Origin: Micromonospora sp. Llam0
GTDB taxonomy: Bacteria > Actinomycetota > Actinomycetes > Mycobacteriales > Micromonosporaceae
Direction: 5' to 3'
NCBI RefSeq assembly: GCF_003751085.1
Contig: NZ_RJJY01000002.1
Location: 1,116,001-1,180,000, forward strand
DNA length: 64,000 nucleotides
Within the stretch, counting starts at the first letter, position 1. Every line of letters starts with the position of its first letter. The notes beneath the pieces are model-generated. The model worked only from the letters and a program-made list of their open reading frames with translations, was not told where the DNA came from and did not search any database. Both the position numbers and the translations under genes were made by a program. This document shows positions 45,412-54,451 of this stretch, in pieces.

Positions 45412-46482
45412 TCAGGCGGCCCGCCGCTGGTGCAGCCAGAGCAACGGCCCGCTCACCAGGTAGGCCAGCACGGTCAGGCCGAAGGTCAGCCGCGCGTCGA
45501 TCAACGCGCCGACCACCGGCACGACCCACAGCCACGGCGGCAGCTTGATCAGCCGGGCCAGTTTCGCGTACGGGAAGCTGGAGACCATCGCGAAGGCCAG
45601 CAGCGCCACGACCGCCAGCTGCGCACCACCGGGGATCGGGACGTCGATCAGCACGCCGAGACCGAGGACGGCGGCGGCCAGCGTGGTCGGTACGCCGGTG
45701 AAGAAGCGGCCGTCGCACGGCGACACGTTGAACCGGGCCAGCCGGATCGCGGCGCAGCCGGCGACCACGGCGCAGGCGACCGCTGCGGCGGTGGTGGAGA
45801 CCGAGCCGGCCAGCGAGGCGTAGACGACGACCGGGGCGGCCAGCCCGAACGAACACATGTCGGCGAGTGAGTCCATCTGCGCGCCGAACGGGCTCGCCAC
45901 CCCGAGCCGGCGGGCCAGCGCCCCGTCGAGTCCGTCGAAGACCACGCAGGCGATCAGGCAGACCGCGGCCGGTCGTACGTCGCCTTCCATCGCCAGGAAG
46001 ATGGCGGTGAGGCCGAGCGTGAGGCTGGCCAGCGTGGTCGAGTTGACCAGCACGAAGCCGGCCCGCCGGGCCGCCGTCGGGGTGCCGGGCAGCAGCGGTA
46101 CGGCAGCCGGCCGCAGCCCGCCGGGCCGGTCAGCCGCGGTGGCGGTGTGGTCGTCAGGGGTGATCGGGTGGTCCTCGACACCGGTGGCAGGTGCCGGACC
46201 GACCGGACCGACCACCGGGCTGAGCGGAGCGATCGCGGCGATCTCGGCCGCCGTCAGCGGGTCGACCCGGTACCGCCCAACGGGGTCCGCCGACCGCCGG
46301 CCGAACCGGAGCCGGTCGCTGCCGCTGCGGCCGACCCGCACCAGCAGGACCTGGCGGGCCAGGCTGCCACTACGACGAAGCGGACCGGTCCATCGACGGC
46401 CCGCCCATTGGCGTCCAGCCGGCCGGGGACTGTCAGTCGTACGCCGCCGCCGCCACGGGGCTCTCGCCACGGATCCCTCCAT
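45412..46482 (-). CDS. pssA: CDP-diacylglycerol-serine O-phosphatidyltransferase
   Basis: The enzyme makes phosphatidylserine from CDP-DAG and serine. The CDP-alcohol phosphotransferase motif D-G-x2-A-R-x8-G-x3-D-x3-D is intact as DGLDGALARR, then GAQMDSLAD. About seven membrane helices follow residue 135. The N-terminal 130 residues are Arg/Pro-rich and disordered, so the real start may be later than the ATG at 46482; no clear ribosome site decides. It is convergent with psd, so the two-step PE pathway is encoded together. Confidence 0.85.
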   Translation of the reverse strand: MEGSVARAPWRRRRTTDSPRPAGRQWAGRRWTGPLRRSGSLARQVLLVRVGRSGSDRLRFGRRSADPVGRYRVDPLTAAEIAAIAPLSPVVGPVGPAPATGVEDHPITPDDHTATAADRPGGLRPAAVPLLPGTPTAARRAGFVLVNSTTLASLTLGLTAIFLAMEGDVRPAAVCLIACVVFDGLDGALARRLGVASPFGAQMDSLADMCSFGLAAPVVVYASLAGSVSTTAAAVACAVVAGCAAIRLARFNVSPCDGRFFTGVPTTLAAAVLGLGVLIDVPIPGGAQLAVVALLAFAMVSSFPYAKLARLIKLPPWLWVVPVVGALIDARLTFGLTVLAYLVSGPLLWLHQRRAA

Positions 46483-46629
46483 CATCGGTCGGTCGTCCGG
46501 AGCGCAACTTGCGCCGGACGCCCGATTATGCGGCCTACACCATTGCACAGCCGACGCGGGATGGCGAGAGATCAGTCTGAGTTATGCCGGTTCGTCCGGG
46601 CCAAACCGGTCACCTACTCACGGCGACGC

Positions 46630-46665
46630 GCTAGCTCAAGCAAGCAATGCTAGCTGGAGCTAGCA
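46630..46665. promoter_or_regulatory. Palindromic operator-like element rich in GCTAGC
   Basis: A perfect 18-bp palindrome (TGCTAGCT-GG-AGCTAGCA, 46648-46665) overlaps a second inverted repeat (GCTAGCTC/GAGCTAGC, 46630-46637 with 46657-46664). It is notably less GC-rich than the surroundings. It lies about 150 bp upstream of pssA, after the Nudix gene. It could bind a dimeric repressor or form a hairpin. Confidence 0.6.
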
Positions 46666-46723
46666 CCGACCGCAGCCTTCCCGGCGGCGCCGCCGAGCAT
46701 CGGAGGCACCGCCGGGGTCGGGC

Positions 46724-47668
46724 TCAGACCAGCCGGGCGGCTCCGACCGCCTCGGCGGTCACCTCGGTCAGCTCCGACCGGATGGTGACCAGATCCGTAC
46801 GGGCGAACCAGCGGGCCTCCGAGGTCGAGCCACCGATGTCAGTGACGATCGGCAGCGACGGGCGGTCCACCTCCACCTGGTAGAAGGCGCGCACCCCGTG
46901 CCAGTCGATCGGGTAACCCTCCGGACCGAGCGAGGCCGCGTCCCGGTGGCTGGCCACGCCCAGCAGCCGGACCAGCCGGCCACGCTGGCCGGTCTCCTCG
47001 ACCAGCTCGCGGATCAGCGCCGTGCCGGGCTGCTCGCCGTAGTCGGTGCCACCGCCGGGCAGATGCCACCGACCGGCACCCGGGTAGCCGGGCGCGATCC
47101 GGGTCAGCAGGACCCGTCGGGCCGGGTCGGTGGCGACCGCGTACGCGGCGAACCGTTGTGCCCGGTGCAGCCCGTCCGGCCCCGGTACGGCGTAGAACGA
47201 CGGGAAGTCGGGAGCGGTGTCCGGCCGCAGGTCGATCGTCTCCGGTGGCAGGCCGAGCGCGCTGGCGGTGAACGGACGCAGCGGCAGTTGCTTCGCCTCG
47301 TCCAGGCTGCACCACCGGGCCAGGTCGGTGGGCTGGTTGATCCGGTGGCAGATCTGTCCGCCACGGATCGACGCGTCGTAGATCAACCGGTCGGTGTGCA
47401 GGGTGATGCCGCGCCGGGGAAGGGACCGCATGTCGGCGAGCACGTCACGCAACCCGGTGACCGCGACCGAAATGCCGGTTTCCGCAGCGGTCTCCCGGAC
47501 AACGGTGTGGTTGGGATCCTCCCCGTGATCCACTGCTCCTCCGGGCAGCGACCACACCCCGGGTGTACCAGAGCGCGGAGAGGCGCGGACCAGCAGAACC
47601 CGGTCCTCCGAATCGGCACAGACAGCGTATGCCGCGATCCTGCGAAGCGGCTCTAGGGCGGGAGTCAC
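46724..47668 (-). CDS. Tandem Nudix hydrolase
   Basis: The protein has about 314 residues and two Nudix domains, each hydrolysing (or once able to hydrolyse) a nucleoside diphosphate linked to X. Domain 2 has an intact box, GGGTDYGEQPGTALIRELVE then ETGQ. Domain 1 reads GGAVDHGEDPNHTVVRETAA then ETGI: the first Glu of the conserved EE pair is Ala, so this half may be inactive or regulatory. The GTG at 47668 (VTPALEPLRR) is chosen; a TTG at 47689 is possible. Substrate unknown. Confidence 0.88.
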   Translation of the reverse strand: MTPALEPLRRIAAYAVCADSEDRVLLVRASPRSGTPGVWSLPGGAVDHGEDPNHTVVRETAAETGISVAVTGLRDVLADMRSLPRRGITLHTDRLIYDASIRGGQICHRINQPTDLARWCSLDEAKQLPLRPFTASALGLPPETIDLRPDTAPDFPSFYAVPGPDGLHRAQRFAAYAVATDPARRVLLTRIAPGYPGAGRWHLPGGGTDYGEQPGTALIRELVEETGQRGRLVRLLGVASHRDAASLGPEGYPIDWHGVRAFYQVEVDRPSLPIVTDIGGSTSEARWFARTDLVTIRSELTEVTAEAVGAARLV

Positions 47669-47732
47669 GAGTCCGAATTCTGCCCGCAAGTGGCCAGTCG
47701 GTGCGGACGACTGTCAGATTGGCGACAGTATT

Positions 47733-47756
47733 CTAGGTAACTACTTGACTACCTAG
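47733..47756. promoter_or_regulatory. Inverted repeat upstream of the small PspC gene
   Basis: CTAGGTA (47733-47739) and TACCTAG (47750-47756) flank a 10-bp spacer, in a less GC-rich stretch between the divergent Nudix and PspC genes. A second small IR (ACTGTC/GACAGT, about 47710-47729) is adjacent. Candidate operator. Confidence 0.5.
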
Positions 47757-47837
47757 AGCCGCATTCCGGGACGGATCAGGGTATTGATCCGGGGGGTCAC
47801 CGAGGTCGCCGGGGACCGCCGCGCGGACCGTTGAAGC

Positions 47838-48140
47838 ATGACGACCTCTCAGAACCCCACAGCTCAGGCCCCGTACAAGCAGCTCCGGCGACCCACCACG
47901 GACCGCATGATCGCCGGTGTCGCCAGCGGCCTCGGCCGCTACTTCGACACCGACCCCACCCTGGTCCGGGTGATCTTCGCGGTGGTCACCGTGCTGACCG
48001 GCGGCCTGGCCGCGCTGACCTACCCGGTGATCTGGTTCCTGATGCCTGAAGAGCCGCCGACCGCGCCACCCTGGCCCGCTGCGGCGACCGCCGCACCGGC
48101 ACCGACCATGCCGCCGCACGGCGACCGGGGACCGATCTGA
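47838..48140 (+). CDS. Small PspC-domain protein
   Basis: The protein has 100 residues. The PspC domain (about 14-75) includes LRRPTTDRMIAGVASGLGRY and FDTDPTLVRVIFAVVTVLTG with two helices. A short Pro/Ala tail follows. It is the third PspC protein in the window, after the kinase and the toastrack protein at 40.5-43.7 kb. Single-gene transcript, convergent with guaA. Confidence 0.92.
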   Translation: MTTSQNPTAQAPYKQLRRPTTDRMIAGVASGLGRYFDTDPTLVRVIFAVVTVLTGGLAALTYPVIWFLMPEEPPTAPPWPAAATAAPAPTMPPHGDRGPI

Positions 48141-48173
48141 CCGGCCGCTGCGACACCACCGACTGACCGGTCA

Positions 48174-49729
<1,556 letters not shown>

Positions 49730-49787
49730 GTCCACGAAGCCTACCGACCGTCGCCGGACCGTCCCGACGATGGTTCAGGGTCGCGGC

Positions 49788-50209
49788 TCAGCTCGCCGGC
49801 GGGCGGCGGTCCGGCGCGCCCTTGACCGGCCAGTGGGCCATCGCCCGCTCGGCGAGCGCGACGATGGTCAGCGACGGGTTCACGCCCAGGTTGGCCGGCA
49901 CCGCCGCGCCGTCGACCACGTGCAGGCCCGGACAACCGAAAACCCGGTGGTACGCGTCGACGACGCCGGCGGAGCGGGTGGCGCCGATCACCGCCCCGCC
50001 CAGGACGTGGGCGGTCATCGGCAGCAGCCGAGCGCCGGCATCCACAGGAACCGTCGCACCCGCCAGGAGGTGCGCGGCAACTCGTGGTCGGCGAAGCGTC
50101 GACCGGCCTCCAGCACCAGCACCGAGTAGCCCTTCTCGGCGAGCCGCAGCGCGGCGACGCTGCCGCCGAACCCGAACCCGGACCCGATCACGACCACGTC
50201 GTACCGCAT
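49788..50209 (-). pseudogene. Collapsed GMC oxidoreductase (cholesterol-oxidase-like) remnant
   Basis: Two parts of one gene survive in different frames. The ATG at 50209 starts an FAD-binding N-terminus ([20 protein letters not shown], then [12 protein letters not shown]) that stops after about 65 residues. The other frame, from about 50045 to 49788, holds the GMC C-terminus (GCPGLHVVDGAAVPANLGVN, then PSLTIVALAERA). A complete enzyme has about 550 residues, so about 400 central residues are deleted. The FAD motif also has a 6-bp duplication (GFGF). It is clearly inactive. Confidence 0.85.
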
Positions 50210-50345
50210 CCCGCCATCATTACCGACTGGTAACCGCTGCACCACCAGCCGATCCGCCGATCCATCCGCTAGCGGATCGGCAGGCAGCCGGAGGAAGTAG
50301 ACCGGGCTGTAGACGAAAAGTAGCCTGAAACGTAGAATTCTCTGC

Positions 50346-50585
50346 ATGGCGACGACGACGATCCGGGTCAGCACGGCCACTCGCGACCGGCTGATGCGGA
50401 CCCGCACGGAAGAGTTCGGTGACGCGCCGATTGACGAGGTCATCACGCGGCTTCTAGATGAGCACGCCGACCAGGCGCTGAGGGCGAAGATGCGGGCCGA
50501 CGCGGAGCACGCTCGTGGCAACATCGACGACCTGGCGGAGGTTCGCCGGGTACAGGCTGAGATGGACGAGCTCAGTGCGTGGTGA
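50346..50585 (+). CDS. Antitoxin of a MazEF-like pair
   Basis: The protein has 79 residues. Its N-terminus ([18 protein letters not shown]) looks like a ribbon-helix-helix DNA-binding segment as in VapB/MazE-type antitoxins. A Glu/Arg/Ala-rich helical tail follows, likely the toxin-binding part. The toxin gene overlaps its last 11 nt, as usual for such modules. Confidence 0.85.
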   Translation: MATTTIRVSTATRDRLMRTRTEEFGDAPIDEVITRLLDEHADQALRAKMRADAEHARGNIDDLAEVRRVQAEMDELSAW

Positions 50586-50892
50586 CGTTTACCGGCTGCG
50601 CGCACCCCGCGATGCCGTCGGTCACGAGCGGAAAGGAGCGCGGTACGCCGTGGTGGTGCAGTCCGACGATCTCAACCTGTCAACGACGATCGTCGCTCCT
50701 ACCTCCACCTCAGCCCACCCGTACGTGTTCCGGCCCGAGGTCACCGTGCGCGGCGAGCCAACCCGACTCATGCTGGACCAACTGCGTGCCGTCGACGTCG
50801 AAAAGGCGATTGGCGAGCGCGTCGGCCGGCTGAGCCCAGCCGAGATGGTCGAGGTCAACCGGCTGCTACGCGCCGTTCTCGACATCCTTTGA
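50575..50892 (+). CDS. MazF/PemK-family mRNA interferase toxin
   Basis: The protein has about 105 residues. The GTG at 50575 gives [20 protein letters not shown], the normal MazF start with the GDVY motif. Then come [26 protein letters not shown], and [17 protein letters not shown] with the conserved LxQLRxxD near the C-terminus. It overlaps the antitoxin gene. It probably cleaves RNA in a sequence-specific way. The unit sits next to a degraded gene in an accessory-looking region. Confidence 0.9.
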   Translation: MRGDVYRLRAPRDAVGHERKGARYAVVVQSDDLNLSTTIVAPTSTSAHPYVFRPEVTVRGEPTRLMLDQLRAVDVEKAIGERVGRLSPAEMVEVNRLLRAVLDIL

Positions 50893-50947
50893 GCCGGCCC
50901 AACTCCTGGACGGCAGACTACCGGACCTGCGCGTCGAGGTCATGCGT

Positions 50948-51325
50948 CTAAGCCTCCAGCGCTCGGGCGACCGCCGAGATGATCTGGCTGTCCTCCACGC
51001 CGAGTTGACGCGTCTCGCGGACGAACGCGGCAGCGTGGTGACGCAGCATCTCGTCCGGACCGGGCCCGGCGGGCGGCACGGCCGCGACCCGGGTGCCGCC
51101 GCCACGCCGGGAGGTCACCAGCCCGGCCACCTCGAGCTCGCGGTACGTACGGGCCACCGTACCGGCGGCCAGCCCCAGGTCGGCGGCGAGCTGGCGGACG
51201 GGCGGGAGGCGGTCGCCGGGGGCCAGCGCGCGGTACCGGATCAGTTCGACCAACTGACGGCGTAGTTGTTCGTAAGGCGGCGTGGGGTCACCGGTGACCA
51301 CCGTCAACGCCAGACGATCGGTCAT
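50948..51325 (-). CDS. GntR-family regulator, YtrA subfamily
   Basis: The protein has 125 residues, the short YtrA form with a HTH and no large effector domain. The winged helix includes PPYEQLRRQLVELIRY and DRLPPVRQLAADLGLAAGTV, then TYRELEVAGLV. The ATG overlaps the stop of the upstream membrane-protein gene by 4 nt. It is likely to repress its own operon through the paired operators at 52027-52095. Confidence 0.92.
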   Translation of the reverse strand: MTDRLALTVVTGDPTPPYEQLRRQLVELIRYRALAPGDRLPPVRQLAADLGLAAGTVARTYRELEVAGLVTSRRGGGTRVAAVPPAGPGPDEMLRHHAAAFVRETRQLGVEDSQIISAVARALEA

Positions 51326-52017
51326 CGCGTCCGCACCGGTGGATCGGCCCGGTCCGTGAGCAGGAGGACCGCAGCCGCACACCAGGCCCCCATCGCGAGC
51401 GCTGCCGGTGCCAGCGCGAGCAGCACCCAGCCTGTGACGGTCCACCAGGTAGGCGCGCAGGACGTGCCGAGCAGGCCGTTGGCCGCCGTCAGGCTGACCC
51501 CGGCGAGCGGGATGGCGACGAGGATGCCGACCGCGCCGGTGACGACGTGGGCCGCGCGCCTGCGCAGCACGTCGTCGTCTGCCGCATCGCCGGCATTCCC
51601 GGACCGCGGTCGCCGGACGATGGCGCGCAGGGCGAGGTACGCCATCAGTAGGCCGACCAGCACGACGACCGCCAGCCCGGACGTGTAGAAAGAGCCCGGC
51701 CACGGGGTGCGGCTCTCGTACAGGCCGGCCGCGCAACGCCGGATGAGCGCCCGTCCCGGGCGACCCATGTCGTCGGGGTCACCGGCCGCCGTCGTCGCAG
51801 CGAGCAGGATGAGGAGCACCCCGCCGGCCACCCCCACCACCCCGCCCAGGCGGCGCGGCAGGTAGTCGCGGATCCGGCGGACCTCGACGGCGGCGGTCCG
51901 GGTCGGCCCACGTGGTGGCCGTACCGTGAGCTCCCCGGCGAGTACGCCGACGACAGCCCCGACCGCCACTCCGGCCCAGCGCAGCGCGGCGGTGCGCCGA
52001 GCGATCGACCTGGTCAT
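51322..52017 (-). CDS. Hypothetical multi-pass membrane protein
   Basis: The protein has 231 residues and about five membrane helices (about 14-28, 60-75, 115-135, 160-180, 195-218). It is first in a two-gene operon with the YtrA-type regulator. No family is recognisable. YtrA regulators usually control membrane transport proteins, but no ATPase is present here. Confidence 0.75.
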   Translation of the reverse strand: MTRSIARRTAALRWAGVAVGAVVGVLAGELTVRPPRGPTRTAAVEVRRIRDYLPRRLGGVVGVAGGVLLILLAATTAAGDPDDMGRPGRALIRRCAAGLYESRTPWPGSFYTSGLAVVVLVGLLMAYLALRAIVRRPRSGNAGDAADDDVLRRRAAHVVTGAVGILVAIPLAGVSLTAANGLLGTSCAPTWWTVTGWVLLALAPAALAMGAWCAAAVLLLTDRADPPVRTR

Positions 52018-52026
52018 GAGTTCCCG

Positions 52027-52095
52027 CTTGTGTCAAGTGTCTAGTACAAGCAGGGTGAACCAGGTCGCCCATTTGTGTCAACTACTTGCCACAAA
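52027..52095. promoter_or_regulatory. Two copies of a YtrA-like operator
   Basis: Two 24-bp near-palindromes share the pattern tTTGTGTCAA...ACAAa: 52027-52050 (left half CTTGTGTCAA, right end TACAAG) and 52072-52095 (TTTGTGTCAA and CACAAA). They are 45 bp apart and lie just upstream of the membrane-protein/GntR operon. Confidence 0.65.
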
Positions 52096-52213
52096 CGAGC
52101 CGAGCCAAACCCGGTCCAGCATCGGCCTCCGCCGCCCACTCCCGGGTCGACACGCTCAGTATGAAGGGGTTCACGGGCAGTCCAGAGGTTGACCGGCACC
52201 ATACAGGTCCATC

Positions 52214-52323
52214 ATCATCTCAGGCTGAGGTGCGTACTATCATCCCAGGCTGAGATGCGCATCATCCGCCGATGCGTGTCGTCCGCCTTCGGGCAGAGAC
52301 AGGGCCGCGGGCAGAGACAGGGC
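52214..52323. repeat. Two sets of direct repeats upstream of the second sulfotransferase
   Basis: ATCATCyCAGGCTGAGrTGCG occurs at 52214-52234 and 52239-52259 (period 25). GGGCAGAGACAGGGC occurs at 52291-52305 and 52309-52323 (period 18). The first set could be regulatory. The second lies in the region just before the likely gene start. Confidence 0.75.
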
Positions 52324-52384
52324 TAGGACACTGATCAAACAGACCTTCACCTTCGCCAAGCACCACACGCCCAGCAACCTGCGG

Positions 52385-53248
52385 GTGGCGGTGCGGTGGA
52401 CGATGCTCGAGACGCGGATCGCGAGAAGCCGGCTGACGATCCCGGTGGTCGCCCGCTGCGAGTACGACAACATCTACCACTGCACGGTCCGCAAGACGGG
52501 CAGCCAGTGGGTGAAGGCCATCCTCAGCGACCCGGTCGTGTACCAGTACTCCGGCCTGCTGCCCTTCGATCAGCGCGTCCACCGGCGGCGTTACCCTGAC
52601 GCCATCCCGCGCGGCCGGGTGGCCTCGTCGCTCTTCGTCGGCTACAAACGCTTCGAAGCGATCCCCAAGCCGGAGAAGTACCGGGCCTTCTTCGTGATGC
52701 GGGACCCGCGCGACATCGTCGTCTCCAGTTACTTCTCGCTGCGGAATTCACACACCCCGATGGGCGACGTCCTGCACCATCGGAAGATCCTCAAAGAGAA
52801 GCCACGCAAGGAAGGCCTGCTGTACATCATCAACCACCTCGCGGAGAAGAACCTCTTCTCCGCGCTGCGGTCGTGGGTGGTCGCGCCCAGCGCCGACACG
52901 TTCCGCCTCTTCCGGTACGAGGATCTGACCGGTGGGCGACAGGCGGACGAGGTGGAAGAGTTGATGCGGCACTGTGGGATCGCCCTGCCTCCGGCCGAGT
53001 TGACGGCGCTGCTCGACCGGCACGGGTTCTCCCGGATGCGCAAGAATCGCCTGGAGACCGGGCCGACGGCGCACTACCGCAAGGGCAAGGCCGGGGACTG
53101 GCTCAACCATTTCGATGACGACATCTACGAGGCCTTCGTCGCCACGACCGGCAACCTCGTCGAGCTGTGCGGGTACCCCAGCCGGGACGAGGCGCGTGCC
53201 GCCCTGGATCCCAACGATCCACAGAGCCTGGACCCGAACGGCGGGTAG
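52385..53248 (+). CDS. Sulfotransferase domain protein
   Basis: The protein has about 287 residues. The 5'-phosphosulfate loop is VRKTGSQWVKAIL at about 36-48, and the 3'-phosphate site is FVMRDPRDIVVSSYFS near 102. The second half has YEDLTGG and HYRKGKAGDWLNHF, which match the RKG motif of cytosolic-type sulfotransferases. Coding-like sequence (LIKQTFTFAKHHTPSNLRV) continues upstream of the GTG at 52385, so the true start may be a CTG near 52331. It is unlike the 10.2 kb sulfotransferase in sequence. Substrate unknown. Confidence 0.85.
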   Translation: MAVRWTMLETRIARSRLTIPVVARCEYDNIYHCTVRKTGSQWVKAILSDPVVYQYSGLLPFDQRVHRRRYPDAIPRGRVASSLFVGYKRFEAIPKPEKYRAFFVMRDPRDIVVSSYFSLRNSHTPMGDVLHHRKILKEKPRKEGLLYIINHLAEKNLFSALRSWVVAPSADTFRLFRYEDLTGGRQADEVEELMRHCGIALPPAELTALLDRHGFSRMRKNRLETGPTAHYRKGKAGDWLNHFDDDIYEAFVATTGNLVELCGYPSRDEARAALDPNDPQSLDPNGG

Positions 53249-53336
53249 GGTCGTACCGAGGCCGGATCGACCGTGATGCGAGCCGATCCCGGCGGGGCGG
53301 GCTGCGGTCCAGCGATCGAGCCATCACAATGCGTAC

Positions 53337-54335
53337 ATGGTCTATGACGCCAACCAGGTGCCTGAGCATCTGTTGATCAAAATCGAGCATCGGGACGACC
53401 CCGTATCGGCGGTTTCCGAGGACGACGCCCGCAACCGTGCGGCCGCCTACCCGAAGCTCATGTGGGGTGCCCCGATTTTCGGCTCCGCCCAGGAGGCGAA
53501 CGGTCGGTGGCGAATCCTGCGGCTGAATGCCGACAGCCCGCAGGATGCCCGCGACAGCCTTGCGTCCCACTTCCGGAGGCTGCACAGTGAGACACCGCAG
53601 ACCCCCGAGCACGCCGCCGAGCGGGCAGAGTACGAATCGGTGTACGAGCTGCTGGACTGGGAGGCGGTCGACGAACTGACCGTCAACGGTTCCCGCTACC
53701 GGATCATCCGCGCCCAGCCGTTCATCCGGATGGGCGCGGACGGACCGGAGCCACCCCGGCCGACCGACCCGGACCCGTACCCGCCGGGCCAGACGAAGCG
53801 GGACACGTCGCAGTTGGACGGATTTGCCATTGACCCGGCCGCTGGCACCGGACTGACCAACGGACTCGTCCGGATGGAAATGATCTCCGCCTCCTACCAT
53901 CCGAGGGCCGTTCCAGGGGACGTGCACGCCGATTCCCGGCTGGCGGTGACCACGCATCCGAACGTGGTGCTGCTCCCGGTCGGCTTCACCGTCGGAGAGT
54001 GCGTCGCTGGGCGATGGCGGCCCCGGTCCTCCACCACCTACGCGACGCCGCAGGATGCCCGGGACGCGGAGTCGTTCTCGATCTCCGACGTCGGGGTCAA
54101 GCTGGACGACGACACCCCGATGGAGGAGTTCATGGCCGCGTACGAGCGGGCCCGCGCGGCGCACCGGCCGCCGCGCGCCGACGACTTCGAGTTGAAGGGC
54201 GTCCCGTGCCGGGTGACCCGGGTGGAGACCTTCGTCCGGGTCGGCCCGGACGGCCCGGAGGGGCCCCGCCCGTCGGACCCGGACTCGCACCTGCCCCCGG
54301 CGCGCCTCATGCAGGAACCCGACGCCTCAGCATAG
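53337..54335 (+). CDS. DUF5954 family protein
   Basis: The protein has 332 residues and no signal or membrane segment. It has the DUF5954 pattern: an AAYPKLMWGAPIFGSAQE segment near residue 36 and the duplicated motif YRIIRAQPFIRMGADGPEPP / CRVTRVETFVRVGPDGPEGP (about 120 and 300), each followed by RP(T/S)DPD. The internal repeat implies two related halves. Function unknown; the family is common in Streptomyces-like actinomycetes. Confidence 0.82.
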   Translation: MVYDANQVPEHLLIKIEHRDDPVSAVSEDDARNRAAAYPKLMWGAPIFGSAQEANGRWRILRLNADSPQDARDSLASHFRRLHSETPQTPEHAAERAEYESVYELLDWEAVDELTVNGSRYRIIRAQPFIRMGADGPEPPRPTDPDPYPPGQTKRDTSQLDGFAIDPAAGTGLTNGLVRMEMISASYHPRAVPGDVHADSRLAVTTHPNVVLLPVGFTVGECVAGRWRPRSSTTYATPQDARDAESFSISDVGVKLDDDTPMEEFMAAYERARAAHRPPRADDFELKGVPCRVTRVETFVRVGPDGPEGPRPSDPDSHLPPARLMQEPDASA

Positions 54336-54351
54336 ACATAGGTTGATGGAC

Positions 54352-54365
54352 TGGGAGCGCTCCCG
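54352..54365. promoter_or_regulatory. CebR-like operator upstream of the arabinofuranosidase
   Basis: TGGGAGCGCTCCCG matches the consensus TGGGAGCGCTCCCA of CebR, the cello-oligosaccharide-responsive LacI-family repressor, at 13 of 14 positions. It lies about 87 bp before the GH62 start. Confidence 0.8.
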
Positions 54366-54451
54366 TAACATACCCGGCACGGATGTTAACGCTCACCTAA
54401 CAATGACCTGCACACAAGTGCGAGGTCACCGTCCTGCCGGGAGAGTGCTAC

